A DNA stretch of 64,000 nt, from positions 1 to 64,000 of the forward strand of contig JAIUNK010000017.1 of NCBI GenBank assembly GCA_020161845.1, written 5' to 3'. The notes beneath the pieces were generated by a model, which saw only the letters and a list, made by a program, of their open reading frames with translations, was not told where the DNA came from and did not search any database. Source of the stretch: Actinomycetota bacterium. GTDB lineage: Bacteria; Actinomycetota; Actinomycetes; Actinomycetales; Dermatophilaceae. Both the position numbers and the translations under genes were made by a program. Of this stretch, positions 30,196 through 40,251 are shown piece by piece. Numbering within the stretch: position 1 is the first letter of the stretch; every line of letters starts with the position of its first letter.

Positions 30196-31164
30196 GTGGA
30201 TGTGAGCGAAGTCGGCGTGGCGACCCCCGCGCAGGTCGCCGAGCTGACCGCCACCCTGCGCCGGTCCATCGGCAGCGTCATCGAGGGCAAGCAGGAGGTC
30301 ATCGACACCGCCCTGATCGTGCTGCTCGCGGGCGGTCACCTGTTGCTGGAGGATGTGCCGGGCGTCGGCAAGACCACCCTGGCCAAGGCGCTGGCCGCCT
30401 CGATCGACTGCCCCATGCGGCGGATCCAGTTCACGCCGGACCTGCTCCCCTCGGACATCACCGGCGTGAGCATCTTCAACACGCAGACGCATCGCTTCGA
30501 CTTCCGGCCGGGCGCGATCTTCGCCAACGTGGTGGTCTGCGACGAGATCAACCGCGCCTCGCCGAAGACCCAGTCCGCCGTCCTGGAGTGCATGGAGGAG
30601 GGCCAGGTGAGCGTCGACGGCACGACGTACGCCCTGGACTCCCCCTTCCTGGTCGTCGCCACGCAGAACCCGCTGGAGATGGAGGGCACCTACCCGCTGC
30701 CGGAGGCCCAGCGCGACCGGTTCATGGCGCGGCTGTCGATGGGCTATCCGGCCCGGGCGGCCGAGCTGGAGATGCTGGACGTGCACGGCGGTACGTCGCC
30801 GCTGAGCCGGCTTCGGCCGGTGACCGACGCGGCCGGGGTGCAGGCGGCCATCCTCGCCGCGCGAGGCGTGTACGCGAGCGCGGCCCTGAAGGGCTACGTG
30901 GTCGACCTCGTCGCCGCCACCCGCACCGACCAGGGCCTGCGGCTGGGCGCCTCCCCGCGCGCCGCGCTGCACCTGCTGCGCGCGGCCCGGGCCCGGGCGG
31001 CGCTGCACGGCCGCGACCATGTCCTGCCGGACGACGTCCAGGCCTTGTTCAGCCCGGTTGTCGAGCATCGCGTGCTGCCCTCCGGGCAGGCCCAGCTCGC
31101 CGGTCGGGGACCGCGCGAGATCCTGGCCGACCTGGTGCACCGGGTGCCGGTGCACGGGGCCTGA
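30196..31164 (+). CDS. MoxR family AAA+ ATPase
   Basis: 322 residues. Walker A is EDVPGVGKTTLAKAL, Walker B VVVCDEINRASPKTQ, and sensor 1 VVATQNPLEMEGTYPLPEAQ. MoxR ATPases act as chaperones that help assemble partner proteins, here probably the DUF58 and transglutaminase proteins encoded downstream. AGGAGG at 30186-30191 precedes GTG 30196 (4-bp spacing) and GTG 30202 (10 bp); either could start translation. It is divergent from mraZ. Confidence 0.93.
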   Translation: MDVSEVGVATPAQVAELTATLRRSIGSVIEGKQEVIDTALIVLLAGGHLLLEDVPGVGKTTLAKALAASIDCPMRRIQFTPDLLPSDITGVSIFNTQTHRFDFRPGAIFANVVVCDEINRASPKTQSAVLECMEEGQVSVDGTTYALDSPFLVVATQNPLEMEGTYPLPEAQRDRFMARLSMGYPARAAELEMLDVHGGTSPLSRLRPVTDAAGVQAAILAARGVYASAALKGYVVDLVAATRTDQGLRLGASPRAALHLLRAARARAALHGRDHVLPDDVQALFSPVVEHRVLPSGQAQLAGRGPREILADLVHRVPVHGA

Positions 31165-31167
31165 GTC

Positions 31168-32790
31168 GTGGCCAGGCTCGGCGCCCGCCGCCCCGACGGT
31201 CCGGGCCCTGCGCGGCTGGCGCGGATGCGCGGCTTCACCGATCGGGGCCGAGCCGTGCTCGGCGCCGGTCTCCTGCTCGCCTGCGTCGGCCTGCTGCTCG
31301 GCTTCGCCGACCTGACCCGGGTCGGCGTGTTCTGCGCCGCTCTGGTGCTCCTCGCCCGCCTGGTGGCCTGGCGGCGTCGGCCGCGCCTGGAGGTGATCCG
31401 TGCCGTGGAACCGGCGCCGCTGGTGTCCGGGCGGCCGGGACGGATCCGGGTGCAGGTCCGCAACACCGGGCCGCGCGGGTGCGATCCGCTCGCTGCCGCC
31501 GAGCACGTCTCGCCGTGGTTGGGGGCGACGGCCCGCCTCGTGCTGCCGCCGTTGCGTCCCGGGGAGGAGACCTCCGGCACGTACGACGTCCGGCCGGTCC
31601 GGCGAGGCCGTCATCTGGCCGGCCCGCTGCGGGTGGTGAGCCGCGACCCGCTCGGTCTGACCCATCTGGGGACGGCGATCGGCACGCCATTGGAGGTGCT
31701 GGTCCTGCCCCCGGTGCACGACTTGGCGGGGGGCGACCCGGCGGGCCTCGGGATGGGCCATGAGGGCGAGGCGCCGGCCAGCGTGCTGGCGGGCACCGAG
31801 CACGATGTGTCGGTGCGGGAGTACCGGCAGGGCGATGACCTGCGGCGGGTGCACTGGGGCGTGACCGCGCACCGGGGCCGGCTGATGGTGCGCCACGAGG
31901 CGCTGCCGAGGCTGCGCCGCGCGGTCCTTCTGTTGGACGCCTCCGCGTCGTCCTGGGGCGTCCAGGAGGACGGCGACGCGCAGTCGCGGTCGGCCCGGCC
32001 GGACACCGTCGAGACCACCGCCAGCGCCGCAGTTGCCAGCGCTGCCGGCGCGGCCGGCGCCTCCGGCGCATCGGCCGGATTCCTGCAGGCCGCCGGCGAG
32101 CCGGGCAGCGACCGGCTCGACGGCGGCCCGGGGTTCGAGTGGGCGGTGGAGACCCTGGCGTCCGTGGCGGCGCACCTGTCCGGGCTGGGCTTCACGCTGC
32201 ATCTGCTGGTGTCGGGGGCGGCCCCCACCGGGGCGGGTGCTGCGGACGACCCCGCCCGGCCGTTGCTCGTCGACGACGTCCTGCAACGTCTCGCCCTCGT
32301 GACGCCGGGCATCGGCGGGAGCACGGACCGCGCCGGTTCGCTGCCCGCGACGGCCCGCGAGGTCGCCGGCGCCGGTGGCCTGGTGGTGCTGATGACCGGC
32401 GATCGCGCCCCGGCCGCGGCCCACGAGACGTTCGGGGTCCTGCGCACCGGACTGACCGGCCTGGCGATGGTCATCGACACCGCCGCTTTCGCCGCCGCGG
32501 CGGATCGGGACTGGTGGATCCCGCAGGGTCATCCGGCCGCGGCCCGGGCCGGGGCACCCGTGCCGGGCGACGCCGCGAGCACCGCCCGGATGACGGCCCC
32601 GGCCGCCGGCGTGTCCAGCGCCGCCGCTCCGGAGGGCGCGGGGGCGGACGCCGTACGGCTGTGCGCCTATGCCCGATCCGGCGGCTGGCGCGCGGCCTGC
32701 GCCCTGCCGGCCATGTCGCCGGCGCACGCCTGGTCGGAGCTGATCGGTACGCCGCGGGCGTGGGCGCCGACCCCGGAGCCGGTCCGATGA
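31168..32790 (+). CDS. DUF58 domain protein with two N-terminal membrane segments
   Basis: 540 residues. Two hydrophobic segments (about 30-65) precede a beta-rich region and the DUF58 core VREYRQGDDLRRVHW, a vWA-like fold. An Ala/Gly/Ser-rich low-complexity stretch (about 280-310) interrupts the C-terminal part. In the MoxR-DUF58-transglutaminase trio this is the presumed MoxR client; its cell-envelope role is inferred. GTG 31168 is 3 bp after the moxR stop; ATG at residue 20 is an alternative. Confidence 0.87.
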   Translation: MARLGARRPDGPGPARLARMRGFTDRGRAVLGAGLLLACVGLLLGFADLTRVGVFCAALVLLARLVAWRRRPRLEVIRAVEPAPLVSGRPGRIRVQVRNTGPRGCDPLAAAEHVSPWLGATARLVLPPLRPGEETSGTYDVRPVRRGRHLAGPLRVVSRDPLGLTHLGTAIGTPLEVLVLPPVHDLAGGDPAGLGMGHEGEAPASVLAGTEHDVSVREYRQGDDLRRVHWGVTAHRGRLMVRHEALPRLRRAVLLLDASASSWGVQEDGDAQSRSARPDTVETTASAAVASAAGAAGASGASAGFLQAAGEPGSDRLDGGPGFEWAVETLASVAAHLSGLGFTLHLLVSGAAPTGAGAADDPARPLLVDDVLQRLALVTPGIGGSTDRAGSLPATAREVAGAGGLVVLMTGDRAPAAAHETFGVLRTGLTGLAMVIDTAAFAAAADRDWWIPQGHPAAARAGAPVPGDAASTARMTAPAAGVSSAAAPEGAGADAVRLCAYARSGGWRAACALPAMSPAHAWSELIGTPRAWAPTPEPVR

Positions 32791-35162
32791 CCGCGGCGCA
32801 GCCCGACCTGCGCGGCGGCGCCCAGCCGGTGGCGACGCTGCTCGCCGCGGCGGCGGTCGTCGCGGCCACCCTCCCGCTGGGCCGGCTCTTCGCGGCATCC
32901 CCCTGGTGGCCCACCGCGCTGGTCTCGATCGCGGTCGTCGCGGGGCTCGGTCTGGTGCTGCGGGCCCGGCGGATCGGTCCGACGACGACCGCGCTGGGGC
33001 AACTCCTCGGCGTCGTGATCGTGCATTCGGTGGCCTTCGGGCCCGCGGACCGCCCGCTCGGCGGATGGGTCCCGACGTGGTCGACCGTGCTGCACTGGCG
33101 CACCCTGACCGAGCAGGCCGGGCGCACGATCATGGAGAATGCGGCGCCCGCCCCCGCCCCGGTGGGGATCGCCTTCGTCATCTCGGCCGCGGTGGCGCTC
33201 GTCGCGTGGGCGACCGATGTGGTGGCGGTGGGCTCGCGGATGCCGGCGGTGGCCGGGCTACCGTTGCTCACCCCGCTGCTGACCGCCGTGGCGAACGGCT
33301 CGGCGAGCCTGGCCGTGGGCGACATCGTCCCGCCGCTGCTGCTGTGGGGCGCCATGCTGGTGGAGCAGGAACGCGACTGGCTGGCGTCCTGGCGTCCCGA
33401 CCTGGCGGGCGCGCATCGGTTGCCGGCGCGCGGGCGGCGGCTCGGCGCGGGAGCGGCGCTCGTGGTCGCCGGTCTGGTCCTCGGCCTGGCGGGCGCGGCG
33501 ACGATCCCGCACCTGCCGCAGCGCTACATCGCGGACGGCCTAGGTCGCGGCGACTTGGCGGCCGGCAACCGGGTCGGCTTCTCCCCCGACACCGACCTGC
33601 TGCAGGACCTGCGCAGTGGGGACCGGACCCCGATCCTGACCTACACCTCCGACGACGCCGAGGCCCCACCCCTGCGCGTCACGGTCTCCAGCGCCTACGG
33701 CGAGGCGCACTGGACGCCCCGCACGACCACGGCGATCCCCTCCCAGTCGCCCGTGTTGCCGCGACCACCCGGCCTCTCCGATCAGGTCCCGCGGGTGGAG
33801 TCGCACCTGTCGGTGTCGCAGACCTCCCTCGGCAAGCCCTACGTGGCCAGCCCCGTCCCCGTGGTGTGGGGCACCGTGGTCGGGGCCCGGTGGAATGTCG
33901 ACGAGGCCAGCGGCGTCCCGGTCGTCGACGTGGTCCCGCGCTCCTACGACCTGACCTATCTCTCCTTGAACCCGACCCCCGAGTTCCTGGCGGCCATCCC
34001 CCCGACCGGTCGCGGGTTCCGGGAGAACCTGGTGGTTCCGGCCGAGGTGCGCACCCCGCGGTTCCAGGCGGCCACCGACGCGGCGATCGGGGCCGCGCGC
34101 ACGCCGTACGAGCAGGCCGTGAACATCCAACAATGGCTGCGCGAGTCCGGCGGCTTCAGCTACTCCCTGGAGCTGGCGCCCGTGCCGACCGGGATGAGCG
34201 AGACCGTCGCCAAACGCACGGCTCTCGACCGGTTCCTGGAGACCAAGAAGGGCTACTGCGTCCAGTTCGCCACCGCGATGGTGATGATGGCGCGCTCGGA
34301 GGGCATCCCGGCGCGGCTGGCCACCGGCTTCCTGCCCGGCAGCCTGGTCGGGTCCGCGCGTACCGTCGTGGCCAGCGATGCGCATGCGTGGCCGGAACTG
34401 TACTTCGAGGGCGTCGGCTGGCTCCGGTTCGAACCCACGCCGTCGGTGCGTAGCGGGCCGGTGCCCCGGTACGCCGGGGGGCTCACCCCGGCCACCCCGA
34501 CCGCGCCGACCCCGTCCGCGCTCACCCCCACGACCACGGTGACCCCCACCCCGAGTGCGCCCACGGACCGCCGGGACACCGACACCGGCACCGACGCGGG
34601 GGCGCTGGCCCAGGAGTCGGTGTGGACGCCGTGGCTGCGCATCGCCGGAGGGCTGGCGATCCTGCTCTCGATCGTCCCGGCCGCCGCCGCGGCGGTGCGA
34701 GCGCGGCGCCGCGCCCGGGCGCAGGATGCCGCCGCCGTCGCCGAGGCGGAGTGGCTGATCCTGGCCGAACGCCTGGCGGATCTCGGCCTGGAGGTGCCGG
34801 TCGCCGCCACGCCCCGGCAACTGCACGCGCGGATGACGGACACGGCCGTGCTGGACCGGGAGTCCTCGGATGCACTGCGGCGGGTGCTGCTGGCGGTGGA
34901 GGACGCCCGGTACGCCGTGCCGGTGGTCGTCCCTGCCGCCCCGCAGGCCTCGCACGCCTCAGGCGCCTCGCACGCCTCTGCCGCCTCGAATGCCGCTCCT
35001 GCCTGGGAACCCGACCTGCGGGCCGATGCGCGCACTGTCCTGCGGGGGGCGGTGTCGCTGCGGTCCGGCGGGATGCGGGCGCGGGCGGTGCTGCTGCCGC
35101 GGGCCGGGCTGCGGGCGCTACGGTTGCCCGTCCCGACGCGTCGCTCCGGCCCCGGCGAATGA
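32787..35162 (+). CDS. TgpA-type membrane protein with transglutaminase-like domain
   Basis: 791 residues. Several membrane segments (about 20-245) lead to a large extracytoplasmic region. The transglutaminase-like core (about 445-560) has Cys in KKGYCVQFATAM, His in SDAHAWPELYFEGVGW and the acidic position in RFEPTP. A Thr/Pro-rich spacer, another membrane segment (about 615-637) and a cytoplasmic tail follow. The catalytic residues are present, so a protease or transglutaminase on the outer face is plausible. ATGA overlap with the DUF58 gene. Its 3' end overlaps the convergent glycerate kinase by 45 bp. Confidence 0.88.
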   Translation: MTAAQPDLRGGAQPVATLLAAAAVVAATLPLGRLFAASPWWPTALVSIAVVAGLGLVLRARRIGPTTTALGQLLGVVIVHSVAFGPADRPLGGWVPTWSTVLHWRTLTEQAGRTIMENAAPAPAPVGIAFVISAAVALVAWATDVVAVGSRMPAVAGLPLLTPLLTAVANGSASLAVGDIVPPLLLWGAMLVEQERDWLASWRPDLAGAHRLPARGRRLGAGAALVVAGLVLGLAGAATIPHLPQRYIADGLGRGDLAAGNRVGFSPDTDLLQDLRSGDRTPILTYTSDDAEAPPLRVTVSSAYGEAHWTPRTTTAIPSQSPVLPRPPGLSDQVPRVESHLSVSQTSLGKPYVASPVPVVWGTVVGARWNVDEASGVPVVDVVPRSYDLTYLSLNPTPEFLAAIPPTGRGFRENLVVPAEVRTPRFQAATDAAIGAARTPYEQAVNIQQWLRESGGFSYSLELAPVPTGMSETVAKRTALDRFLETKKGYCVQFATAMVMMARSEGIPARLATGFLPGSLVGSARTVVASDAHAWPELYFEGVGWLRFEPTPSVRSGPVPRYAGGLTPATPTAPTPSALTPTTTVTPTPSAPTDRRDTDTGTDAGALAQESVWTPWLRIAGGLAILLSIVPAAAAAVRARRRARAQDAAAVAEAEWLILAERLADLGLEVPVAATPRQLHARMTDTAVLDRESSDALRRVLLAVEDARYAVPVVVPAAPQASHASGASHASAASNAAPAWEPDLRADARTVLRGAVSLRSGGMRARAVLLPRAGLRALRLPVPTRRSGPGE

Positions 35163-36349
35163 GACGCCGAGCAGGAACAGGCGCAGCGTGCGCTCGACGG
35201 CGTCGGCCACGAGTGCGTCCGCCCGGTCGACGGCGGTGGCGAGGTCCACGGGGATGGGGATGATCCCCGCGATGGCGTCGATGCCGATGTCGTGGACGGC
35301 ATGGGCACCCTCGCCGATGCTGCCTGCCAGGGCGATCACCGGCTTGCTGTGCCGCTTCGCCCGCCGGGCTACCTCAGCAGGCACCTTGCCGTGCGGCGTC
35401 TGGGCGTCGACCGCGCCTTCGGCCGTGATGACGAGATCCGCGCGGGCGACCGCAGTGGTCAAGTCGATGCCACTGAGACCATCATCGAGCAGCACCTCGA
35501 AGCGGGGTCGAAGGACCGCACCGCAGACGGCGGCCAGACCTGCTCCCAGCCCGCCCGAGGCGCCGGTGCCAGGTCCGGTGCGTAGATCGATGCCCAACCG
35601 ATCCAGGGTGGCTTGGCAGGTCTGGGTCAGCACGTCGGCCCAGCGCTCCAGCGCGGATGCGAGCACCTCCACCTGATCGGGAGTGGCGCCCTTTGCGGGC
35701 CGAACACGCGGGCCACCCCGCGCGGCCCGGTGAGGACGTTGTGGATGTTGCAGGCCACATCGATCCGGGTCGCGGCCAACCGGGGGTCCACGGCGGACAG
35801 TTCGACGCGGGCAAGCTCGCTGAGCGCCGCGCCGCCGAGGGGCAGATCCCGTCCCTCGTGGTCCAGCAGGCGCCCGCCGATCGCCTGCACCAGGCCGGCG
35901 CCGCCGTCGGAGGTGCCCGAGTCGCCGCAGCCGATGATGACGCGCTGAGCACCCTCGTCCAGGGCGGCGACGAGCAGCTCGCCGACACCGAATGTCGTCG
36001 TCCGCGTCGGGTCGCGATGCTCATGAGGGACCAGCCGCAGCCCCGCCGCGGCGGCCATCTCCACCACTGCGGTGTCGCTGCGGGCGCCGCCGAGCATGGC
36101 GAAGTGCGCCGTCACCGGCTCACCGACCGGGCCGGTGACCATTCGGGTAACGATGCGCCCCCCGGTGGCCGCCGCGAGGTCCGCAGCCGTGCCCTCGCCC
36201 CCGTCGACGACCGGTAGGGAGTCGATGACGGCGCCCGGCAGCACCCGCCGCACCCCGGCGGCGACGGCCTCGGCGACCTCCGTCGAGCTGAGGCTCTCCT
36301 TGAAGCCGCTCGGGGCGACCAGGACGCGGTGGGGAACGAGGATGGGCAT
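35118..36349 (-). pseudogene. Glycerate kinase (type 1), frameshifted
   Basis: The N-terminal half (from ATG 36349, with AGGAG 5 bp upstream) reads VLVAPSGFKESLSSTEVAEA and VVDGGEGTA, typical of the GlxK/GarK family that phosphorylates D-glycerate. It runs to GVARVFGPQ and then falls out of frame. The C-terminal half continues in another frame from VEVLASALERWA through TGPGTGASGGLGAGL to LGVSFAG. The two halves join if one A is restored in the CAAAGGGC run at 35692-35695 (minus strand), which would give GPQKGATP. Nothing else is damaged, so this is a recent mutation or a sequencing error. Last gene of the two-component/permease operon. Confidence 0.88.
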
Positions 36350-36393
36350 GCGGGCTCCTGATGAACGAGAGGGGATCCGTGCGGCCGGGCGGC

Positions 36394-37964
36394 TCACAGC
36401 GGCAGGCCCAGGCGGGGCCAGACGAACAGGGCGAACAGCACGACCAGGACGGCCGTGAGGGGTCCCAACAGCACCGATAGGCGGCGCAGGTGGGCCGGCT
36501 CATAGGTGCGCACTCCGGCGACGTCGGCGAACATCGCGACGGGCTTGGCCGAGCTGGGCAGGGTATGGCAGAACCCGGCGGCCGCCGTCGAGGCGAATGT
36601 CGCCGCGGCCGGCGACATCCCGACGGCCGGTGCGATGGCCACGACGATGGGCACGAGCACGGCGGACCGGGCGGATCTCGACTGGATCACCAGGTGGGCG
36701 AGGGTCGACAGCGCGACGCTGGCTACCAGAAACGGCACGGGGGAGGTGATCCCGAGCGAGCTGAACGCGGCGTGCGAGAGCCACCGGGCCGCCCCCGAGG
36801 TGATGAGGGCATCCCCCAGCGCCAGGGTCGCGGCCATGAACAGCAACAACGACCACGGCACCTTGGCCAGCGACGTCTTCAGGCTCACGGACCCGTACCG
36901 CGGCGAGGTCGTGATCAGCGCGCCGATCACCGCGACCACGGCTGGGGGAATGCCGTGGAGGGCCTCGGTGCACCACAGGGTGATGACGACCGCCAGGAGC
37001 AGGGCCGCGCGTCCCTCCGCCACGGTGAGCGGCCCGCTGACCGGCGTCGGCACGTGCGCTTGGACGTCCGCGACCGTGACGCGCAGCCGCCTGCGCCGAT
37101 CCTGCGACGTGCAGAAGAGCCAGAGGATGAGCTCCGCTGCCAGGTGTGCCGAGACGAAGGCGAGGGGGAGGCCGAGCAGCAGCCAGCCGGCGAAGTCGAA
37201 CCCCGTGCCCGTGGCGGTCTCCACCACCCTGGAGGTGATGAGGTAGCGCCGGCGCCGACGAGGGAACCGACGGCCGACAGCAGGATGACGGTGGGGAAGA
37301 GCAGCGACAGGGCCCGCACGACGCGGGTCGACTCCGGCCCGGGGGTGGGCTCGCCGCGCGTCAGGACGGCGGCGAGCGCAACGAAGACCGGCAGGGCCAG
37401 GGCGGCGCGGCCGGACGTCGCCGGCACGGCGTACGTCGTCACCACCAGCGCGGTCGTCGTGAGATGCACCAGCTGACGGGTCGTCGCGGCGCCGCTGACG
37501 AGCCACGCCGCCCCGCGGCTGGCCAGCCCGGACGAGGTGACCCCGGTGGCGATGACGAAGGCGCCGACCAGCAGCCAGATCGTGTCGTCGCCGAGGGTTC
37601 CGAACAGCCCCGTGGTGTCGATCACGCGCATCAGCACCAGGGCGACGCCGGCGCCGAGGGCGGTGTAGGTGTCGTCGAGATCGGTGAACGCCCACACCCA
37701 GACGGCCGTCAGGAACACGGCCAGGGTGGCGCGGCCATGGCCGGAGAGGTCGATCGGCTCCCCGGTGCCGACGTCCGCGGTCGCCGGGAGAGCGCCCAGA
37801 GCCAGCGCGACCAAGGCGATGAGCACCAGGGTTCCGGACAGTAGCCGCGGCAGGTGGCGGCGGGCCTCGGCCCACCGAGGCCGCCTGGTCGGTGTCTCGG
37901 ATGCCGGGACAGAGCGACTGGGGGGGCGTGTCCGGTACGCCGTGTGCCGCGTCCCCACGGTCAT
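36394..37964 (-). pseudogene. DASS/SLC13-type anion permease, frameshifted
   Basis: The N-terminal part (ATG 37964) holds about six membrane segments with TDLDDTYTALGAG and AVPATSGRAALALPVFVAL. The frame breaks after VGSLVGAGA near 37250. The C-terminal part resumes as YLITSRVVETATG and contains SLLLFMAATLALGDALITSG and CHTLPSSAKPVAMF, with about six more segments. One missing base at GGCGCTAC (minus strand) explains the break. The family carries di- and tricarboxylates and related anions. Coupled to the response regulator by an ATGA overlap and followed by glycerate kinase, so the cargo may be glycerate or a related acid; this is inferred. Confidence 0.82.
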
Positions 37965-38641
37965 GGTGTGGCTCGCAGCCGATAACCCATGCCGCGCACG
38001 GTCTCGATGCGGTCCGACCCGATCTTGGCCCGCAGGGATTTCACGAAAACGTCGACGACGTTGGAGGAGGCATCGACGTCCCAGCCCCAGACCTGGCCGA
38101 TGATCTGCTCCCGGGACAGCACGTGGTCCGGATGCCGCAGGAACATCTCGAGCAGCCCGAACTCACGAGCGGTCAGGTCGGCCACGTCGGCGTCGGGAGC
38201 GGTGCCGATGGTGACGCGACGAGTGCGCAGGTCCAGGGTCAACCCCGCGGCCGCCACGGTCATGCTTGCGCCGCTGGTTGGGACGTCCCCGAGCCGCAGG
38301 CGGATGCGGGCCAGCAGCTCCCCGAACGCGAACGGCTTGGTCATGTAGTCGTTGGCGCCGCCCTCCAGCCCGGTGATCTTGTCGTCGATGCCGTCGCGCG
38401 CTGTGAGCAGAATGACCGGAAGCACGTGGCCCTCCTCGCGAAGGCGCGTCAGCACCGCCAGTCCGTCCAACCGCGGCAGCCCGATGTCGAGAACGACCAT
38501 GTCCACGGCGCCGGACCTGGCCAGCAACAGGGCGGTCTCGCCGTCGGCGGCAATCGTGGTCAGGTGCCCGGCAGCGCGCAGTCCGCTCTCGACGAACTGG
38601 GCGATCCGAGGCTCGTCCTCGGCGATCAGGATGTGGCTCAT
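37961..38641 (-). CDS. OmpR/PhoB-type response regulator
   Basis: 226 residues. The receiver domain has ILIAEDEPRIAQFV, the phosphorylated Asp in VVLDIGLPRLDG near residue 51 and Lys in MTKPFAFGELL. The winged-helix output domain ends VVDVFVKSLRAKIG and VRGMGYRL. It overlaps the kinase (ATGA) and the permease (ATGA), so all three are coupled. It likely activates its own operon. Confidence 0.95.
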   Translation of the reverse strand: MSHILIAEDEPRIAQFVESGLRAAGHLTTIAADGETALLLARSGAVDMVVLDIGLPRLDGLAVLTRLREEGHVLPVILLTARDGIDDKITGLEGGANDYMTKPFAFGELLARIRLRLGDVPTSGASMTVAAAGLTLDLRTRRVTIGTAPDADVADLTAREFGLLEMFLRHPDHVLSREQIIGQVWGWDVDASSNVVDVFVKSLRAKIGSDRIETVRGMGYRLRATP

Positions 38642-40251
38642 CGGGTGCTCCCTCGCAAGTCGTCGACGGGGTTGGGTGCTTCGTCCGAGGCCGCGTCGTA
38701 GGGCGCAGCGGTGGGCGGGTCGGCCGGCACGCCGAGGTGGAACGTGGCCCCTTGCCCGGGAACGGAGTCGACGCCGACCCAGCCGTCGTGCGCGTCCGCG
38801 ATGGCGCGGACGATCGATAGGCCCAGGCCGGCACCGGGCCCGGAGCGTGGGCCGTCGCCGCCGCGGCCGAAGCGCTCGAAGATGCGCTCGGCGTCCTCGG
38901 GCGGCACGCCCGGACCCTGGTCGGAGACGGAGAAGACCAGGTAGCGGCGGTGATCGTCGTACGTGAAGTGACTCGCCAGGCGGATGGGTGAGGCGGGCCC
39001 GGTGTGCTCGACGGCGTTCTGGGCGAGCTGGAGGACCGCCTGGGTGAGCCGTTGCGGATCGACCCAGGATCGTCCCTCCGCGATGTGCCCGAGCTCCCAG
39101 CGTCGCTCGCCGAGAGCCTGGGCCTTGGCGTCGATGTCGAGCGTGAGGACGGCGGCGTCGACCCCGTGACGACGCTGGACGAAGTCGGGTCGCTCGGACT
39201 TCGCGAGCGCGAGAAGGTCGGTGACGATCCGGGACATCCGGTCCAGCTCCTGGGTCACCAGGTGCAGGGTGGCTCGGCGGTCGTCGGGGTCGTCCGGCAA
39301 CAGCTCGAGATGACCGCGGATGATGGTGATCGGCGTGCGCAGTTCGTGGCCGGCGTCGTCGACGAAGCGCTGCTCGGCGACGAAGGCGTCCTGCAGCCGG
39401 TCGAGCATGGCGTTGAACTGCACCGCGAGTTCGGCGACGTCGTCCTGCCCGCGGACCGGGATGCGCCGGGACAGGTCCTCCTGGGAGATCTGTTCCGCCG
39501 CCTGCCGGATCTCCTTCACGGGACGCAGAATCTGACCGGCCGCCACGGAGGCGATGACTGTCGTCAGCAGGAGGCTGCCGAGGCCCACCCAGGTCATGAG
39601 ACGCGTCGTCTCGCGGGCGTCCTGCGCCAGCGGCTCGAGGAAGACCACGACCGCGATGTCCCCGCTCGGCCCCGTCTGCGGCGCCACGTGCTGCCGCCCC
39701 CAGCGGATCTCGCCGACAGGGGTCTGGGCAACTCCGCTGGTTTCGCCGAGGACCCGGTCGAGCATCTCCCGGTCGGCGGCGAGGTCGTAGCCGTCGCTGG
39801 GCACCCTCGACCCGCGGACCTCCAGGAGTCCGGGCTCGTCGGCCGCGCGGGTGAGCAGCACCTCGGTGCTCTCGGGGCGCTGGCGGGAGAGGTAGACCTC
39901 GAACAGCCGGCCCGTGCCGACGAAGGACGCCGCCGTCTGTGGGTCGCGACCGTCGGCCGCGAACTTGGCGAACTCCTCAACCTCCTGTTGTACCTGGTCG
40001 TTGGCCTCGCGGGCGACGGAGGCCTGCAGCGTGCTGTCGACCGTCACGATGAGGGCCGCGAGGCCGATCGCGACCGTTCCGAGGATCCAGCCCAGGATGC
40101 GGAGCCGGGCCGGCAGGCGCGATCCCCGCGGAAGGTTCGCCGGCGTCCCGCCGAGGTCGACAGCCGTGCCGCCGGCCTCCCCGGGCGCTCGATCCCTCGC
40201 GGGATCGGACGCTGCGGGTGTGCGCTGCGGAAGCGGTTCAATCGTCGTCAT
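38638..40251 (-). CDS. Membrane sensor histidine kinase
   Basis: About 537 residues. A disordered tail (1-50), membrane segment 1 (about 53-75), an extracytoplasmic sensor (about 76-235), segment 2 (about 236-258) and HAMP precede the core. The dimerisation helix has the phospho-His in VDDAGHELRTPITIIRGHL. The ATP-binding boxes are QNAVEHTG, VSDQGPGVPPEDAERIFERF and GAGLGLSIVRAIADAHDG. ATG 40251 follows GGGGG at 6 bp and overlaps the preceding gene; ATG 40257 is possible. The sensor has no known ligand motif. Confidence 0.94.
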   Translation of the reverse strand: MTTIEPLPQRTPAASDPARDRAPGEAGGTAVDLGGTPANLPRGSRLPARLRILGWILGTVAIGLAALIVTVDSTLQASVAREANDQVQQEVEEFAKFAADGRDPQTAASFVGTGRLFEVYLSRQRPESTEVLLTRAADEPGLLEVRGSRVPSDGYDLAADREMLDRVLGETSGVAQTPVGEIRWGRQHVAPQTGPSGDIAVVVFLEPLAQDARETTRLMTWVGLGSLLLTTVIASVAAGQILRPVKEIRQAAEQISQEDLSRRIPVRGQDDVAELAVQFNAMLDRLQDAFVAEQRFVDDAGHELRTPITIIRGHLELLPDDPDDRRATLHLVTQELDRMSRIVTDLLALAKSERPDFVQRRHGVDAAVLTLDIDAKAQALGERRWELGHIAEGRSWVDPQRLTQAVLQLAQNAVEHTGPASPIRLASHFTYDDHRRYLVFSVSDQGPGVPPEDAERIFERFGRGGDGPRSGPGAGLGLSIVRAIADAHDGWVGVDSVPGQGATFHLGVPADPPTAAPYDAASDEAPNPVDDLRGSTR

